Below are positions 9,556 through 18,928 of a stretch of DNA of 64,000 nucleotides, one piece after another. Origin of the DNA: an uncultured Kiritimatiellota bacterium (GTDB lineage Bacteria > Verrucomicrobiota > Kiritimatiellia > RFP12 > UBA1067). The stretch is taken from the NCBI GenBank assembly GCA_934635045.1, contig CAKTZA010000001.1, positions 62,001 through 126,000 of the forward strand, in the 5' to 3' direction. A program made the position numbers and the translations under genes. A model generated the notes under the pieces. That model did not search any database. It was not told the DNA's origin and saw only the letters and a program-made list of their open reading frames with translations. The number at the start of each line of letters is the position of its first letter. Position 1 is the stretch's first letter.

Positions 9556-9623
9556 TCAAAAATCGCCCTTCGGATGCGCGTGACGCGGAGACCGGGCTTT
9601 CACTCGCCCAAGCGTAAACGCGC

Positions 9624-9689
9624 GCCTTCAGAGGCCGTGTCCGACGGTTTTCCCGTCAAAGACGTGAAGCCGTCCACATCACTTGTTCG
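9624..9689. repeat. 66-bp dispersed repeat, copy 1
   Basis: Matches 21898-21963 at 65 of 66 positions in the same orientation. It contains a small hairpin (GACGG-TTTTC-CCGTC). This copy lies in the 400-bp gap 9543-9942, which has no convincing gene. The other copy sits at the broken end of hisA. Confidence 0.85.
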
Positions 9690-9810
9690 CTGCAGTTTCA
9701 TCGGGTTTCGGCACACGCAGACGAGTAAAAAAGATTTTCCGCAGAGAATTCTCATTTTACGCTATCTGCACGAACCAACCGTATTTCCAACGTTTCCACC
9801 TCATAGGAAT

Positions 9811-9938
9811 GGGGACAGGCCCCGGCAAATGGGGGCCTGTCCCTCGCGTATCCTTTTTCGGACAGGAACGGAACTGTATCACTCGGACTGTACCACTCAT
9901 GTCTGACCCTTTATTGGGGGGCCTGTCCCTCGCGCATC
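9811..9938. repeat. REP-like hairpin and direct repeats
   Basis: Arms 9812-9823 (GGGACAGGCCCC) and 9832-9843 form a perfect 12-bp stem with an 8-nt loop. The right arm plus flank (9831-9853, GGGGGCCTGTCCCTCGCG...) recurs at 9916-9938 with one difference. GGGACAGGCCC palindromes are typical of REP sequences mobilised by RAYT (IS200-type) transposases; no transposase gene is present here. Confidence 0.75.
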
Positions 9939-9942
9939 CTTG

Positions 9943-10788
9943 TCAGAAAACGCAGGTCAGCGAGAGCCCGCAGGGAAAGCACCAGCTGCGGTTGCGCGCG
10001 CCGCCGTCCGACTGGCGGATGTAGTTGCGCGACGCCTCGCGCACATGACGATCGAAGAGGAAGTCGCTGTAGGCGACGAAGCCCGACAGCGTCAGGCGCT
10101 CCGTCACGCGCCAGACGAGCGAGATCCCGAAAACCGTGTCCATCAGCCCCGCCCGGCCGAGACGTCCGACGAGATCCGGCGACGGCAGATATCCCTTGAC
10201 GCGCTTGCGGTCGCCCCAGCCCTGCGCGACGGACGGCATGAGGCTCACGCCCCCTCCCAGCGGAATCTCCTTCGAGAGACTGAAGTTGAGGTAGGTGCCG
10301 TTGTCACGGACGGTGTCCCGCTCGTAGGCGAGGCGCGGCACAAGCCACAGGTCGGGCAGCGCGACGTCCGCAAGCCAGAACTGCGTGTCTGCGATGTGTG
10401 TGCGCGGCGGGTGGTACTCGTAGCGGTAGCCGACGCCGACCTCGACGCTCGTCGGCAATCCGCTGATCTCGTCCGGCGAGAACGTGTGCCGCAGGTCGAC
10501 GGGGAAGTCGATTTCCCAGAAGTCCCACGTGCGGTCGCCGCGTCCCATGCGCATGCCGATGTCCGTGAGGTCGATGTAGAACTTGCCGCCTGCGGAAAGG
10601 CTGTCGAAGAAGGTCAGCTCGCCGGACGGCAGAAGATTCGGGCGATCCGCGTCGGGGAGGCCGTAGGACAGCACCTTCGACGCGAAGTCCAGCGAAGCCG
10701 AGCCGCGCACGAAACCGTCCAGACCCTCGCCGGCACAAGACAGCGCACTAAAGACAAATAAGACCGAAGAAAGTCTTTTCATAATCAT
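9943..10788 (-). CDS. Outer-membrane beta-barrel protein
   Basis: About 281 residues with an N-terminal signal segment (MKRLSSVLFVFSALSCAGE) followed by alternating amphipathic strands rich in aromatics and glycine. It ends in a terminal phenylalanine (LSLTCVF), as expected for substrates of the BAM machinery. No family was recognised. ATGs at 10788 and 10782 are both possible; neither has a good SD. It lies downstream of the GH28-like lipoprotein, with a palindromic repeat between them. A porin-like role for oligosaccharides is plausible but unproven. Confidence 0.6.
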   Translation of the reverse strand: MIMKRLSSVLFVFSALSCAGEGLDGFVRGSASLDFASKVLSYGLPDADRPNLLPSGELTFFDSLSAGGKFYIDLTDIGMRMGRGDRTWDFWEIDFPVDLRHTFSPDEISGLPTSVEVGVGYRYEYHPPRTHIADTQFWLADVALPDLWLVPRLAYERDTVRDNGTYLNFSLSKEIPLGGGVSLMPSVAQGWGDRKRVKGYLPSPDLVGRLGRAGLMDTVFGISLVWRVTERLTLSGFVAYSDFLFDRHVREASRNYIRQSDGGARNRSWCFPCGLSLTCVF

Positions 10789-10797
10789 TTTTTGGGA

Positions 10798-10905
10798 TCT
10801 CACACGGAGTGACGGAGGCACGGAGAAAAACCGAAGAAGTCGGTCGCTACGTCTCTGATCATGATGCCGAATAGAAACTCCGTGGCTCCGTGCCTCCGTG
10901 TGAGA
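10798..10905. repeat. CACGGAG-type inverted repeat, copy A
   Basis: Arm 10798-10825 (starts TCTCACACGGAG) and arm 10878-10905 (ends CTCCGTGTGAGA) are near-perfect inverted copies of about 28 bp, 52 bp apart. Another element of this kind lies at 56884-56952. The same CACGGAG unit recurs inside each arm. Confidence 0.8.
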
Positions 10906-10913
10906 CAAATCAG

Positions 10914-12320
10914 TCAGATCCCTTTCACGTCAAAAGCTCCAGTTCCGGAAACGACCGCCTCCGAGACGCCCCTCAGGTTCTTCGCGCGGACGGTCGGGCG
11001 GAAGTCCCCCCAGAGGCGGAGCAGCGGGCCCGCGACGCCCGTAACCGTGACGTTCTCCAGCGCCAGACGCCCGATCTCGGCGCCGCGGACGAGTTCGGCG
11101 ACAGGCTGGGCAAATGAGATCTCGCAGTCCTTCAGCGTCAGGTCCAGCTTGACGTCATGGCCCTTCGCCCCGTATGCGCAGAGCGGCAGACGGATGCCCG
11201 CGGCCTTCACGCGCTCGAACGTGATGTCCGTCATCGGCACGCCGCGCTGCCACTGCTCGTTGTCGTAGTTGTAGTGCAGGAATCGGTCGGCGTTCTCGAC
11301 CGTGCAGTCGCGCAGGACGATGCGCCGCGCGAAGTCGCGGATCGGATGCGTGCCGTCCGCGTAGTAGGTGAAGAACGAGAGCATGTTGTTGCGCCCGAGG
11401 GACGAGCCGGGCGGCGTCGGCACGCCGGCCTCCTTCTGCTCCTGCGTGAGGGAGCCGCGAAAGCCCCACTCGCCGGGGCCCTTGATCGTGCAGCGTTCGA
11501 TCAGCACGTCGTTGCCGCCAAAGCGGAACGCGCTGCAGGACGAGTTGACGTAGCAGTCGCGCACCGTCACGCGATGGTTGTCGAACCCCGAAAAGCAGTC
11601 GTCGCCCGTCTTGAACGTGCAGTTCTGTATCAGCACGTCGTCGCACCCGTTGAAATGCACGGCATCATGCCCGCCGAGGCACGTCACGCCGTCGAACGAG
11701 AAGCCCTGCACGTCCGCGAGGCGGTGCGCCCAGTTGCCGGTGTTGTTCACCGTGTAGCCCCGGAAGGTCAGGTTCGTGCAGTCGATGGCGTTGATGCCGA
11801 GCGGGCCGCGATAGAACTCCTCTCCCGCCGGGTCGTAGGGGTTGGCCCCGTCGATGAGACTGTCCGGCTCGCCGACGATCGCCGCATCCGTCGCCTTGTA
11901 GAGGCGGATGAGCGCGTTGTTCCAGCGGCTTCCCGGATAGCGCCAGATCGTGTCCTTGTAGGTCGTGTCGCTCTGATACCAGCGCTCGTGCGAGACGATC
12001 TTCGGATCGACAGGCTCGACCGTGTCCCTTTCGAGGATGTAGTATTTCTCGATGTCGCGCGAGCCGAGCAGTCGGCAGCCCGATTCCAGGTAGAGCGTGA
12101 CGCGGCTGCGCAGGCGTAGGCCGCCGACCTTCCACGTGCCCTTCGCGAGCCGCACCGTGCCGCCGCCCGCGCGGAAGCAGTCGTCGATTGCGCCCTGGAC
12201 GGCGCGCGTCGCGTCGCCTTCGACAGGCGAGGGGCGGACGGTCTGCCGCGCGCCCCCCAACGAGCAGCAGCCGGCAAGAAAGGCCGCCGCCAATACACAC
12301 GCTTTGACTGCAGTCTTCAT
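10914..12320 (-). CDS. GH28-like parallel beta-helix lipoprotein
   Basis: 468 residues. An N-terminal lipobox (LAGC, Cys about 18) predicts an outer-membrane lipoprotein. The N-terminus carries a pectate-lyase-like start (GGGTVRLAKGTWKVGGLRL), then beta-helix rungs with HDAVHFNGCDDVLIQNC and KTGDDCFSG, which align with GH28 aspartate motifs. The GHG motif is not evident (CSAFRFGGND instead). The ATG overlaps the stop of the upstream hydrolase by 4 nt, so they are coupled. Probably a polygalacturonase-like or related polysaccharide hydrolase. Confidence 0.75.
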   Translation of the reverse strand: MKTAVKACVLAAAFLAGCCSLGGARQTVRPSPVEGDATRAVQGAIDDCFRAGGGTVRLAKGTWKVGGLRLRSRVTLYLESGCRLLGSRDIEKYYILERDTVEPVDPKIVSHERWYQSDTTYKDTIWRYPGSRWNNALIRLYKATDAAIVGEPDSLIDGANPYDPAGEEFYRGPLGINAIDCTNLTFRGYTVNNTGNWAHRLADVQGFSFDGVTCLGGHDAVHFNGCDDVLIQNCTFKTGDDCFSGFDNHRVTVRDCYVNSSCSAFRFGGNDVLIERCTIKGPGEWGFRGSLTQEQKEAGVPTPPGSSLGRNNMLSFFTYYADGTHPIRDFARRIVLRDCTVENADRFLHYNYDNEQWQRGVPMTDITFERVKAAGIRLPLCAYGAKGHDVKLDLTLKDCEISFAQPVAELVRGAEIGRLALENVTVTGVAGPLLRLWGDFRPTVRAKNLRGVSEAVVSGTGAFDVKGI

Positions 12321-14317
12321 TCGTTCCCCCTTTCCTGAAAGCCCGCCGTGTCTCCCCCCGCGTCGAGGCGCCTCACGCCCTTCAGCCGCGCGCCGCTGAA
12401 ATAGACGGGCTCGTCTGACAGCTTCAGCTCAAAGGCGTTCACGCCCGACGCTTTGCCGGCGACCGGCTTCCCCATCATGTCCGCGAATGTCACGCCCGGG
12501 CCGTCAAAGGCCAGCGTCCGGACGCGCCGGCCCGTCGTCTGCCAGAGCATTCCGCAGGCCGTGCCGTCCGGGCGCGTCCACTGCGGGCAGTAGAGGCCGT
12601 CGTGCAGCCACTCGTCTGTCCGCTGCGCCGAGCCGGGCGGGCGCATCTGCGCAAACGTGCGATAGGCCTGCCACGCGGGCTTCGGCCTGAGGTCGGCGTG
12701 CGCCAGGCCGAAGTGCTCCTCGCTGAAGAAGCGGTCGGCCTCGTGGGCGCGCAGGTTGTAGCAGAAGAAGCCTTCGACGCCGCAGGCCAGCGACAGCGAC
12801 AGCGCCCGCACATGGTACGCCGCCTGCGTCCGCTCGTCCACCGGCTGGGCCGCCGCCGCGCCCGACGGGATGCCGCCGATCACGGCCGCGCCCTTGAGGT
12901 CGCTGTCGAAGCGGTAGACGCAGACGGCCACCGCGTCCTTGCCGTTCTGGGGGTTCGTCCCCTTCACGAGCGGGACCCAGGTGTCGCCCGGACGCAAGTG
13001 GCGGTCCGTGAAGAAGTGGACGCACGGGAACCCGGTCGGCGGCTGCTTGACGCCGCCGGAGAGCCCTTCGGGCGTCCCGTAGACGGTCAGGATGCCGTCC
13101 TTCGGCAGCTCGCTGCCGGGCAGCCACCACGAGTCGCAGTGGATGTGGAGGCGCTTGCAGAGGTTCCAGTCCGTCGGGCCGTTCGCGAGGCTCGACCCGC
13201 CGTCCGGCAGGCTGCGGTAGGCGCGCCAGAACGGCATGCCGCCCAGCTCGACGATCGTCCCGCCCGCCTTCACGAAGGCGTACACCGCCTCGAACGTGTC
13301 GGCCGGAAACGACTCGTCAAGCGGGTAGACCACGGCGTCCCAGCCGCCTTCCGCCAGCCGCCGGACCGTCTCGCGCGGGCCGCAGACGCGCACCTCGGAC
13401 CCCGCCGGGAAAGCCGCCTTCAGGCCGTCGGCAAGGCCGCGCGCCACAGGCCGGCCGTCGGGCATCGACGCGGCGAAGATCACGCGCCAGGGCCGGCGCC
13501 GGCCCAGCGCGACCGTCAGCCCGGCCGTGACGAATCCGCCCGGGTCCGAGAGGCTGGCCTCATGCGTCGGCCAGCCGACCTCCGTGAACCAGATCGGCTT
13601 GGCGGCGTCGCCATGCCGCGCCATCCGCGCGCGAAGGGCCTTGAGCCCGTCGGGCACCGAGACCTCCGCCGGCCGCGGATACGTGTAGGGATGCACGTTC
13701 ATGATGTCGAAGAACGGCTGCGCGCCGGCCTTGTAGCACGCCTCGATGAAGTCGGGAGCCCATCCCGCCGTGCCGCCGAAGGCGACGCGGACCTGGGGGT
13801 TCTCCGCCTTGATCGCCTCATGCGCCTTGCGCAGCAGGGCCACGTAGCGGGAGGCGTCCGGGTCTTTCCAGAACGCGGGAATGTTCTGCTCGTTCCAGAT
13901 TTCCAGCACCGGCAGGCGCAGGCCGTAACGGCGCACGGTCGCGCGGCAGAATGCCGCATAGGCGTCAGCGTTCCTCCAGGCCGGATCGGCCCATTTCGGC
14001 GTGCCGTAGACGATCGGCAGGAGCCTCACGCCACGCGCTTCCGCCGCCTCGACCAGGCGGTCATACCTGGAGAAGTCGAACGCGGCGTCCCTCGTCGGCT
14101 GGCAGACGCGCCAGTCCCAGTCCACGCGCACGTACCCCAGCCCGCCCTTCTGCGCAAGGTCCAGCAGCTCCTCGCGCATCCCGTACTCGGAGCGCGTGAG
14201 GTCGGCGACGACGCCATAGGGGACTGCCCGCCGCGCGTCGGCGCTTCCGCACAGGGCCGCCGCCGCCAGGGCAACAAGCCCCCGCCAGCCCGCCGCAAAA
14301 CCATTTCTGCCGTTCAT
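12317..14317 (-). CDS. Secreted clan GH-A glycoside hydrolase (GH39/GH5-like)
   Basis: 666 residues with a signal peptide (about 1-29). A TIM barrel is indicated by LGYVRVDWDWRVCQP, VLEIWNEQNIPAFW (acid/base Glu about 143) and KPIWFTEVGWPT (nucleophile Glu about 246), the two-glutamate signature of clan GH-A. Residues about 270-480 resemble a glutamine-amidotransferase-like beta-galactosidase trimerisation domain (VIFAASMPDGRPVARGLADG...). The C-terminal part probably forms beta-sandwich domains. It lies 18 bp downstream of the giant beta-helix gene and overlaps the next gene. A beta-xylosidase or galactosidase role is possible; the linkage cannot be assigned. Confidence 0.75.
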   Translation of the reverse strand: MNGRNGFAAGWRGLVALAAAALCGSADARRAVPYGVVADLTRSEYGMREELLDLAQKGGLGYVRVDWDWRVCQPTRDAAFDFSRYDRLVEAAEARGVRLLPIVYGTPKWADPAWRNADAYAAFCRATVRRYGLRLPVLEIWNEQNIPAFWKDPDASRYVALLRKAHEAIKAENPQVRVAFGGTAGWAPDFIEACYKAGAQPFFDIMNVHPYTYPRPAEVSVPDGLKALRARMARHGDAAKPIWFTEVGWPTHEASLSDPGGFVTAGLTVALGRRRPWRVIFAASMPDGRPVARGLADGLKAAFPAGSEVRVCGPRETVRRLAEGGWDAVVYPLDESFPADTFEAVYAFVKAGGTIVELGGMPFWRAYRSLPDGGSSLANGPTDWNLCKRLHIHCDSWWLPGSELPKDGILTVYGTPEGLSGGVKQPPTGFPCVHFFTDRHLRPGDTWVPLVKGTNPQNGKDAVAVCVYRFDSDLKGAAVIGGIPSGAAAAQPVDERTQAAYHVRALSLSLACGVEGFFCYNLRAHEADRFFSEEHFGLAHADLRPKPAWQAYRTFAQMRPPGSAQRTDEWLHDGLYCPQWTRPDGTACGMLWQTTGRRVRTLAFDGPGVTFADMMGKPVAGKASGVNAFELKLSDEPVYFSGARLKGVRRLDAGGDTAGFQERGNE

Positions 14318-14335
14318 TTCACGAATCCTCCCGAT

Positions 14336-17300
14336 TTAACGCACGAGAAAAAGAAAGCCCGTTTCGTCTTCAAACGGCGAAAAGGCGACGCCGACATCCT
14401 CGCCGTCCTCCCCGGCCTTCGCATAGGCGAACGTGAGGCGGTTCGGGATCGCCGTCTCGACCGGCAGGCGCACGTCCCCGTCAGCGGCGGAGAACGACAG
14501 GGGCGGCACACCTTCGACCGCGACCTGCAGGACCCCGCCGCCCGTCACGCGGAAATTGGCAAAGCGCCGACGCCGGCCGCCCGGCGTCCCGTTCCATTCG
14601 CACGTGACGGACCCCTCGCGCAAGAGCAATCCGCCATCCGCCAGGACGGCGTCAGGGCTGGCCTCAAGGACCTGGAGCTTGCGCGGCCGCAGCGTCTTGC
14701 CGAACGCCGGACGCCAGTCGAACTCGTAGGCCCCGGCGTCGACGCGCCCGTTGTAGACGCGCGCGCCGCCCCCGCAGTCTGTCGCCGTCAGCCGGTCCTC
14801 CGCAAGCCAGTCATCGCACCCGGCGTCGATCGCCTTGTTGCCGGGCAGCAGACGGCCGTCGGCATCCACCAGTAGCTCGGCCGCCGCGAAGCGGAGGTTG
14901 TTCGACGACGTCGCCTCGTCGAACCCGACCGAACCCGCCGCGTCAAGGACGATGTTGTCGCTTGAGTCCCGGTAGGCTTTGACCGTCGCCGCCGGCCGCG
15001 TCGGCGAAAGGATTAGGCAGTTGCGGATGCCCCGGCAGGTGTCGCTGAAGACGGAGCCGAGCAGAAGCCCGCCGTTGACGAAGACGATCACGCAGTTCGG
15101 GCCGACCGTGCAGTTGCGGATGTCCGCGCAGTCCGCAAACGGCACGTCCGAACACCGGTCGGCATAGCAACTGAAGAGCCGCGCGGACGCCGCGGCGCCG
15201 CCTTTGCTCAGCGCGAGGTTCCCGTCGAAACGGCAGCGCACGTAAGTCCCCCCGAAGCCCGTGCCGACGAAGCCGTGACATCCCGTCATGACGCAATCGC
15301 GCACAAGCGACGTCTCCGCGGCGAGGACGCCGGAGCCTGCCGAGGCGTCGTCGGCGCGATCCGTGTCGTCCGTGTCGCCTTCGCGAAGCGTAAAGCCTTC
15401 GAGGCGGGCGCCCTCGCAGAGCGTCACGCAGCGCATCGCGTCCGGCCCAAGCCTGAAATAGGCGCCCCAATACCCGTTCAGGCTTTGGCGCGGCACGCTG
15501 TCCCGCACGCCCGTGATGAACGTCGCGGAGGGCCCTTCGTCGGCGACGAGCGCCACGCCGGGCGGGACAACCACGCGCGAGGCGTGCTCCACCCCGTTCG
15601 TCGAACGCCGGAGAATCGGCATCTCGTGCCGCATGAGCCCCTCGTTGTAGTCGCCGGGCGCCGCGTGCACCACATCGCCCGGCACCGCATGCGCCATCAC
15701 GCCGGCCAGCGTGCGCTTGGGCGTCCCCTCGCTCCAGCCGTCCTTCGCGTCATCGCCGACGGCGGCATCGGCGTTCACGTACCAGTTGGTGGCGTAGACG
15801 GCCGTGAGCGCGAGGAGAACGCTGTCCCCGTCGCGCGGCGTCCACGAATAGGACGTTCCGCACGTGTCGCGGGGGACGAACGTGCCGTTGACGTCAAAGC
15901 CGAGGAAGTTGCGCGTCGCGGCGTCCGTCGCCGCAAAGGAGACCGTCTCGCCGGGATTCGCCGCAAAAGACCCTGCGGGCTCGATGCCGCGTCCGCCGTT
16001 CGCCGCAGCCGTGAAGCCGAGGCCCAGGCGCACGAATGCGCCCGCCGTGACGGGGCCGTCCGCGTAGCGCGGCGCGCTGCCGTCCAGCGACGACAGGGCC
16101 ACCGCCAGGACATTGCCGTTCACGACGCCGCAGTCCGCCGCCTCTGACGAGGCCGGCACGGAGAAGTCGTCCAGGAGGAGCGGGTCCACGGCGTTTCCGC
16201 CCGACGTCCCGTCCGGAATCCCGGGCTGCGGGCACGCCCTGAACACGCAGTTGTAGACGTTCCCGCCTTCGACGACGCGCCGGCCGGGCCGGCTGTCGCG
16301 GAACGTCGTCTGCACGACGCGGCTGTTCGCCGCCGGGTCCAGGTAGACCGCCTTCCCGCTCACGACCAGCGAGCCGTCCACGTCCTCGTTGTCGCAGACG
16401 AGGCACTGCGAAAGGCTGCTGGCGTATGCCAACGTGCCGTGGCAGCGAATCCCCGCGGATTCATAGGTCGTGCCCTGATAGACGAAGACCTTGTTCGTCT
16501 CCAGCGAGGGATCGACCGTCCGGTTCCGCGTGATGACGCAACGGCGCGCCAGCACATTCGCGAGAGCGGCGTGCCGGTAGGCCACGTTGTTGGAGATGAT
16601 GCAGTCGATCGCCTGCACGTGCTGCTGCCGCCAGCCTTCCCAGCTCCGGCCGCAGATGCCGGCCGCCGCCCAGTTGTAGGCCTGCCAGTCGTCCGCCGAC
16701 TTGATGCTGCAGGCCGGGTTCGCGTCATGTCGCGCGAACTGGTAGGGATACGACTTGCCGTCCGGATCCGAATCCGTCGCCCCGCCGGTGATCGTGAAGC
16801 CCTGAATCGCCACGTACCTGTCGCCGGACACGCCGACGCACCGCAGGGCGCCGGCGCCGCAGCCCCTGTTGACGAAGCCCTCCTGGTCGGTGCTGAAACG
16901 CCCGCGGATCACCGTCTTTTCGGCGCCCTCGACCGCACACAGGCGGACATTCCGCGAAAGCGTCACGCGGCACTTGGTCGACCGGATCCAGTCGGCGTCC
17001 GTCATGGCGTCGCCCTCGCCCTCGGCATACACGCCCGCCTTCGCGAAGATCACGCCGTTCTCGGACGAGATGTCGTTCGCCTTCTGAAGCGTGCGCACGG
17101 GCGCTTCGCGCGTGCCGGGATTGCCGTCATCGCCCGCCTCGGCGTCAGCCCAGACGACGCTCGCCGCCCGCCGGATCGCGTAGAGCGCCTCTGCCGTCCC
17201 GTCAGGCTCGACATACAGCTCCGCAACGCCCGTCATCCCGTCCGGATAGAGATAGCGGTAGGACGTCGCGTGGCCGTTCACCGTCTCCCCGGGCGTGTCG

Positions 17301-18880
17301 GTCGCATAGGCGTAAAGCGCCTCCCCCTCGTCCAGCAGGGTCTCGACAAGGACACGCGCGCCAACCGCGCCGGACACATGGTCCGTGCCGCGCGAATCCT
17401 TCATCCGGACGCGACGGCCGTTCAGGCGGTAGGCCGCGCCGCCGTCGGAAAAGCGGTAGCGCCGCCCCGGCTCGACGCCGCCCTCGAAGGCGCCCATGTC
17501 CACGCATTCGCCCTGACGGCGGGGCGCGCCGGCGAAGTCGCGATCGAGGTATTCGTCGGGGATCACGCCCGCGCAGGCGACGGCAATCCACTCGTTGCTC
17601 CCCTGCCCGACGAGCGCGCTGCCGGCGCGCAGCCGGAAGTCCGTGTAGGGGGAGACGAGCTGCGCCCATCCGAACGCGTCGATCCTGGCGGACGGGTCCT
17701 CCTGGTTCGCGTCGAAGTCGTAATTGTTGTTGCCGCCCTGCAAGTGGCGTTCGGCGGGATGCTTCGCGCCCCAGTCGCCTCCGATGTTCCGCTTCCCGTT
17801 CGGCATCGACCCGTTCGCGTTCATCGCGCTGTTCCAGATGGACAGCCCCTGGTTGTCGACGAACCTGAACATCGAGCTTGCGTCGAAGAACACGCAGTTG
17901 TAGAAGCCGACCTTGCCGGTGTAGTCCGGCGAGTTCACGTCGCCCAGCATCTTCGTGTTGACGCCATTCCCGTAGTTGACGGCCATTGTGCAGTTGACGA
18001 AGTTGACGACGCGCGAAAGGTCTGCGCCGATCACCGTGTCCGTGAGGCTGAACGACTGGTCGGCCTTTCCGCCGCACGCCACGAAAAGGGAGCTGAACGC
18101 CCCCAGGACGCCCCGCACGGCGCCGCCCTGCTGCACGCCCGCGCGGCATCGGTCGACCATCGTGCGGACCAGCGCGAACGGCCCCTCCAGCGCGCCGCCC
18201 GCATAGCCTGCACGGCAGTCTTCCACCGTCACGTCCACGAGGCAGATGCGCGCGCCCGCGTTCCCGAGGAAGAGCATCCCGCCACCGCGCGCGACAAGGT
18301 TGGCCCCCGTCTGCGCGAGGCGCGTCTTGTCCCCCGATGCCGTCGTCACGAACGGCCAGACGGCCTCGTCCGTCGTGGTCTGCTGGAGGTCTGCCGCGGC
18401 CGTGCGCCCGCCCGCGACCGTCAGGCCCTCCACAAGCGACCCGTCCGCGCCTTCGGCAAAGAGGATCCCCCGCACGGCCGCCGCGCCGCAGCCGTCCGCG
18501 TCGGGCGCCTCGGCGGACGCCCCCCGGATGACGGTCTTGTCGCGTCCCGCGCCGACAAGGCGAAGCCGCTTGTCGACGACCACGCGCGAAAGCGTCGTCT
18601 GCCCGCCGATCTCGTGCGCGGTCACGCCAGCGGCGTACTCACCCCGGCCGATCCGGACCGTGTCGCCCGCCGACGCCGCGCGGACGGCATCGCCGACCGA
18701 GCCGAAGGGAGACGCTTCCGACCCGTCGCCGCCTGTCACGGCATGCGCGCTGACGTGCCATGTCCGGCCGTTCTCGAACTGAGAGGCGAGCGTCGCCGCC
18801 TGGCCTCTCGAAGCGGCCGCGAATCCCGCCAGGCACGCCAGCATCCCGGCGCACACCACACCTGCTGTCTTCAGACGCAT
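14336..18880 (-). CDS. Giant three-module parallel beta-helix secreted protein
   Basis: 1514 residues with a signal peptide (about 1-28). Three modules start alike: WHVSAHAVTGGDGSEASPFG (about 41), VWADAEAGDDGNPGTREAPV (about 575) and WYVNADAAVGDDAKDGWSEG (about 1030). This is the DUF1565/right-handed beta-helix opening found in polysaccharide lyase-like and choice-of-anchor Q proteins. Modules are followed by rungs with regular NC spacing and by GAFEGG or GAYEFD closers. The final ~120 residues form a beta-sandwich-like tail ending in FLFLVR. Catalytic residues were not identified. Likely a cell-surface pectin-binding protein or lyase in the hydrolase operon. Confidence 0.7.
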   Translation of the reverse strand: MRLKTAGVVCAGMLACLAGFAAASRGQAATLASQFENGRTWHVSAHAVTGGDGSEASPFGSVGDAVRAASAGDTVRIGRGEYAAGVTAHEIGGQTTLSRVVVDKRLRLVGAGRDKTVIRGASAEAPDADGCGAAAVRGILFAEGADGSLVEGLTVAGGRTAAADLQQTTTDEAVWPFVTTASGDKTRLAQTGANLVARGGGMLFLGNAGARICLVDVTVEDCRAGYAGGALEGPFALVRTMVDRCRAGVQQGGAVRGVLGAFSSLFVACGGKADQSFSLTDTVIGADLSRVVNFVNCTMAVNYGNGVNTKMLGDVNSPDYTGKVGFYNCVFFDASSMFRFVDNQGLSIWNSAMNANGSMPNGKRNIGGDWGAKHPAERHLQGGNNNYDFDANQEDPSARIDAFGWAQLVSPYTDFRLRAGSALVGQGSNEWIAVACAGVIPDEYLDRDFAGAPRRQGECVDMGAFEGGVEPGRRYRFSDGGAAYRLNGRRVRMKDSRGTDHVSGAVGARVLVETLLDEGEALYAYATDTPGETVNGHATSYRYLYPDGMTGVAELYVEPDGTAEALYAIRRAASVVWADAEAGDDGNPGTREAPVRTLQKANDISSENGVIFAKAGVYAEGEGDAMTDADWIRSTKCRVTLSRNVRLCAVEGAEKTVIRGRFSTDQEGFVNRGCGAGALRCVGVSGDRYVAIQGFTITGGATDSDPDGKSYPYQFARHDANPACSIKSADDWQAYNWAAAGICGRSWEGWRQQHVQAIDCIISNNVAYRHAALANVLARRCVITRNRTVDPSLETNKVFVYQGTTYESAGIRCHGTLAYASSLSQCLVCDNEDVDGSLVVSGKAVYLDPAANSRVVQTTFRDSRPGRRVVEGGNVYNCVFRACPQPGIPDGTSGGNAVDPLLLDDFSVPASSEAADCGVVNGNVLAVALSSLDGSAPRYADGPVTAGAFVRLGLGFTAAANGGRGIEPAGSFAANPGETVSFAATDAATRNFLGFDVNGTFVPRDTCGTSYSWTPRDGDSVLLALTAVYATNWYVNADAAVGDDAKDGWSEGTPKRTLAGVMAHAVPGDVVHAAPGDYNEGLMRHEMPILRRSTNGVEHASRVVVPPGVALVADEGPSATFITGVRDSVPRQSLNGYWGAYFRLGPDAMRCVTLCEGARLEGFTLREGDTDDTDRADDASAGSGVLAAETSLVRDCVMTGCHGFVGTGFGGTYVRCRFDGNLALSKGGAAASARLFSCYADRCSDVPFADCADIRNCTVGPNCVIVFVNGGLLLGSVFSDTCRGIRNCLILSPTRPAATVKAYRDSSDNIVLDAAGSVGFDEATSSNNLRFAAAELLVDADGRLLPGNKAIDAGCDDWLAEDRLTATDCGGGARVYNGRVDAGAYEFDWRPAFGKTLRPRKLQVLEASPDAVLADGGLLLREGSVTCEWNGTPGGRRRRFANFRVTGGGVLQVAVEGVPPLSFSAADGDVRLPVETAIPNRLTFAYAKAGEDGEDVGVAFSPFEDETGFLFLVR

Positions 18881-18928
18881 AATGAACCCTCCTCTTGCTT
18901 TAAGACGCTTCAGCGTACCCCGCCGCCG

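Noticed and set aside
10861..11268. Plus-strand small open frames around the CACGGAG repeat
   Set aside because: They overlap the inverted repeat and the GH28-like gene in antisense and lack SD sites or domains.
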